The notes below the pieces were generated by a model. That model saw nothing but the letters and a program-made list of their open reading frames with translations. It was not told the DNA's origin and made no database searches. From Sporomusaceae bacterium UBA1887 (GTDB lineage: Bacteria > Bacillota > Negativicutes > Sporomusales > DSM-15969), in the NCBI GenBank assembly GCA_002337925.1, contig DDHB01000024.1, positions 84,059 through 99,052 of the forward strand: a stretch of 14,994 nucleotides of DNA, read 5' to 3'. Positions 13,334-14,994 of the stretch are shown here, one piece after another. The stretch's first letter is position 1. The number at the start of each line of letters is the position of its first letter. Position numbers and translations under genes: made by a program.

Positions 13334-14029
13334 TTATGTAAACTTCAATTTAGAAGCTACAAGTAAAGATGTTTTTTGTTCTTCAGTCAAATGACTATAG
13401 GGAAATCGCTCAAAAGTGGTTTCTATATTTATTTTTTCAATATTTCTTTTAAGAAACTCAAAGGAACAACGACCATCACAAACCATACTTTTGGCATCAA
13501 TCCTCTTTGCAATTTCTGTTAATAATGTTTCAGAACGGCATTGATATGCTGATATAGCTTTTAAGTCCAGTTTATTAATGTGTTTTAAGATAAATGCTTC
13601 TGATAATCTTTGAGATACACTAATAATCTGACAATCCAATTTGTGAATATATTTATTCATAAATCTTTCGGTAAGACCTAATCGGTATGATATTGCTTCC
13701 CAATCTATATGATTTTCTAGGTTCCCTTCTTCTACTAAAATTTCAATATAATGATTAGAAGAAAATATATGGTACCAATCCATTTTATCTGCAAAGTCTT
13801 TTTCTAATTCTTTAATTGTAGTCGGTGGAAGTGTAGAAACCATACACAATGCCGCCCAATTAATACTCTCAGCATATTTTTTTATAAATTCCACGGGCAA
13901 TGAATAAGTACATATACGCTTCCAATCATGGCGGCTGATATTGGAAGCACCAATGTCTTCAATAAATTGAATTTTATCTTTTGCTATTTTAAACTGCTCT
14001 ATATTTATTTTTATATATTTACGTCTCAT
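13334..14029 (-). CDS. Helical-repeat protein, paralogue of the next gene
   Basis: This 231-residue soluble protein is built of about eight units of roughly 23-27 residues. The consensus is S/T/P-E-x-F-[ILM]-x-K-[YH]-x-x-x-[LI]-D/N-[WLI]-x-x-[IL]-S-x-x-x-x-L, for example PVEFIKKYAESINWAALCMV, TERFMNKYIHKLDCQIISVS and SEAFILKHINKLDLKAISAY. Each unit looks like a pair of short helices, so the whole should be a curved solenoid suited to protein binding. I recall such repeats in clostridial, phage and giant-virus proteins, but not a function. The start is ATG at 14027-14029 with AAGG upstream. It has its own terminator. The upstream gene carries the same repeat type, pointing to duplication. Possible roles are an adaptor, an inhibitor of another protein, or an immunity factor. 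Confidence 0.8.
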   Translation of the reverse strand: MRRKYIKINIEQFKIAKDKIQFIEDIGASNISRHDWKRICTYSLPVEFIKKYAESINWAALCMVSTLPPTTIKELEKDFADKMDWYHIFSSNHYIEILVEEGNLENHIDWEAISYRLGLTERFMNKYIHKLDCQIISVSQRLSEAFILKHINKLDLKAISAYQCRSETLLTEIAKRIDAKSMVCDGRCSFEFLKRNIEKINIETTFERFPYSHLTEEQKTSLLVASKLKFT

Positions 14030-14144
14030 CAGCTATTACCTTCATTTCTAAAATTCTAATTATGTTATGCTACATTTGTATATTCCTTGTGTACTATTTT
14101 TTGTCTTAAACTTTCGTTGTTTAGCTTTCCAGCAAAATATCTCA

Positions 14145-14714
14145 TTACTCCATCCATGCTACTATATCCGAAAACTTGTTTTTAAAATCGTCCGATAAAG
14201 TCTGGTATCTCTCAATCAAACCCCAATAATTTCGTCTAGTCCATATATCCTGGTGTTTTTCAAGAAAACCTTCAGATAATTGTTGCTGTCTAATGATTTC
14301 TTCCCAAAACATACAATCCAAGTATTTTTCCATAAAAGTTTCTGGTAACTTTGTATAATATGCTAGATAAAAAAAGCAAGATGTATCCATAAGCTTTTCC
14401 ATATATCTTTCACAGTACATTTCCATAAGCTTTTCCGATACTATTTTTCTATCTTTAGAGACAAGGGATTCAATATCTAAATACTCAAGATATTTTTCTA
14501 TAAAAACTTCAGAAATTTGGGGACTACTCTGTATATTGAACCAATCATTCATAGTTAAATTGTCTACACCAAAGTCTTTGACAAAATCTTCAACAAAATC
14601 TTCTTTATTATCTACCTCATAAAACTGTTTAAGATTAAATTCTTTATTAATTTTTATTCCATTTTGCATTTCTAGTGATATTGTTTTCATAAGTATCTTC
14701 TCCTCTATTTTCAA
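14145..14714 (-). CDS. Helical-repeat protein, paralogue of the preceding gene
   Basis: This 189-residue soluble protein has the same repeat type as the gene at 13334-14029. The clearest units are SEVFIEKYLEYLDIESLVSK, PETFMEKYLDCMFWEEIIRQ, SEGFLEKHQDIW and SDDFKNKFSDIVAW. About six units follow a non-repeat N-terminal stretch of about 30 residues (MKIEEKILMKTISLEMQNGI). The acidic region VEDFVKDFGVDNL leads into the first unit. The start is ATG six bases after AGAGGAGAAG, a strong site. A perfect 15-bp AT-only palindrome lies 12 bases before the ATG, in the likely promoter or leader. The two paralogues are 115 bp apart, run in the same direction and have diverged strongly. Function is not recognisable. 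Confidence 0.8.
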   Translation of the reverse strand: MKIEEKILMKTISLEMQNGIKINKEFNLKQFYEVDNKEDFVEDFVKDFGVDNLTMNDWFNIQSSPQISEVFIEKYLEYLDIESLVSKDRKIVSEKLMEMYCERYMEKLMDTSCFFYLAYYTKLPETFMEKYLDCMFWEEIIRQQQLSEGFLEKHQDIWTRRNYWGLIERYQTLSDDFKNKFSDIVAWME

Positions 14715-14725
14715 ATGTTTTTGCT

Positions 14726-14740
14726 TATATTACTAATATA
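14726..14740. repeat. 15-bp AT-only palindrome before the first helical-repeat gene
   Basis: TATATTA-C-TAATATA is a perfect inverted repeat lying between the likely promoter and the ribosome site of the gene starting at 14714. It could be an operator. In DNA this AT-rich it may also be chance. Confidence 0.35.
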
Positions 14741-14826
14741 GAGATTCTAATTTTATTTTTTAACATGAATTTGAAACTTTTTTTTAATCAGCTAATGGAA
14801 GTTCTGAGTAATAAATGTTTGTACCT

Positions 14827-14865
14827 ATTGTTGTGGATGAACTCCTCTATATCATCCACAACAAT
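14827..14865. repeat. Perfect 14-bp inverted repeat near the right edge
   Basis: ATTGTTGTGGATGA (14827-14840) pairs without mismatch with TCATCCACAACAAT (14852-14865) around an 11-base loop. There is no T run on either side, so it is not a standard intrinsic terminator. Read on the minus strand the loop contains AGAGGAG, which resembles a ribosome site. It may be a stable RNA hairpin, a protein-binding site or an end of a small mobile sequence. Confidence 0.55.
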
Positions 14866-14994
14866 CTAGTCACCATGGTTATATTCAATGCTTCTATCAA
14901 TCGGCACAAACTGCACCATAACCTAAAGTGTTCTTTTTATGTAGCACACCGCAGGGAATGGAACGTACTCCCCATAGAGGTAATAGAAGCGGGT
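14866..14994. other. Right edge, no recognisable gene
   Basis: Two short minus-strand frames enter from outside the window and stop at 14923-14925 (23 codons visible) and 14897-14899 (31 codons visible). Neither resembles a family I know, and neither can be told from chance. No RNA gene or integrase end is visible. Confidence 0.3.

Noticed and set aside
1..14994. CRISPR array or insertion sequence
   Set aside because: No evenly spaced direct repeats, no transposase and no paired terminal repeats with target duplications were seen in the window.

Overview
The window looks like a spore-forming, low-GC Bacillota chromosome. It encodes a Spo0E-type sporulation phosphatase, its ribosome binding sites are strong and purine-rich, and it uses GTG and TTG starts freely. 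The TRAP transporter next to a strikingly cysteine-rich protein of unknown function reminds me of the Negativicutes (Sporomusa/Pelosinus relatives). That placement is recollection, not proof. Every convincing gene is on the minus strand, so transcription runs from high to low coordinates.

Right to left within the core part (1 to about 7400): a FadR-subfamily GntR regulator (3548-4225) precedes an operon of a zinc alcohol/polyol dehydrogenase (2298-3314) and a TRAP transporter, dctP-dctQ-dctM (2255 to beyond base 1). The operon has a near-consensus promoter (TTGACT, 17 bp, TATAAT). A site matching the FadR-family operator TnGTnnnACnA lies about ten bases downstream of the predicted transcription start, so a simple model is substrate-induced uptake and oxidation of a sugar acid or polyol. 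A strong hairpin between dctP and dctQ probably keeps the binding protein more abundant than the permease. Further right come a 253-residue protein with 22 cysteines, a 55-residue Spo0E-like protein with a leader that contains a terminator, an exported repeat protein, and a hotdog-fold acyl-CoA thioesterase. Most of these single-gene units end in a clear intrinsic terminator.

At 7408-7451 is the 3' part of a tRNA-Gly gene, from the anticodon loop to CCA, with no 5' half. It is followed by a tRNA-style terminator. To its right the DNA becomes clearly more AT-rich and the genes become accessory in character. I read this as one attachment end of an integrated element that runs past the right edge of the window. 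No integrase is in view.

Inside the presumed island, three genes form a tight operon: an AbiTii-domain protein (10187-11074), a complete Hanks-type Ser/Thr kinase with a novel-looking C-terminal region (8603-10135), and a DUF2971 protein (7684-8592). This is the best candidate here for an undescribed system, probably phage defence. Behind it lie a probable PD-(D/E)XK nuclease-fold protein, a membrane protein paired with a DUF2691 protein, and two paralogous proteins built of short helical repeats. The last 280 bases hold a perfect 14-bp inverted repeat but no recognisable gene.
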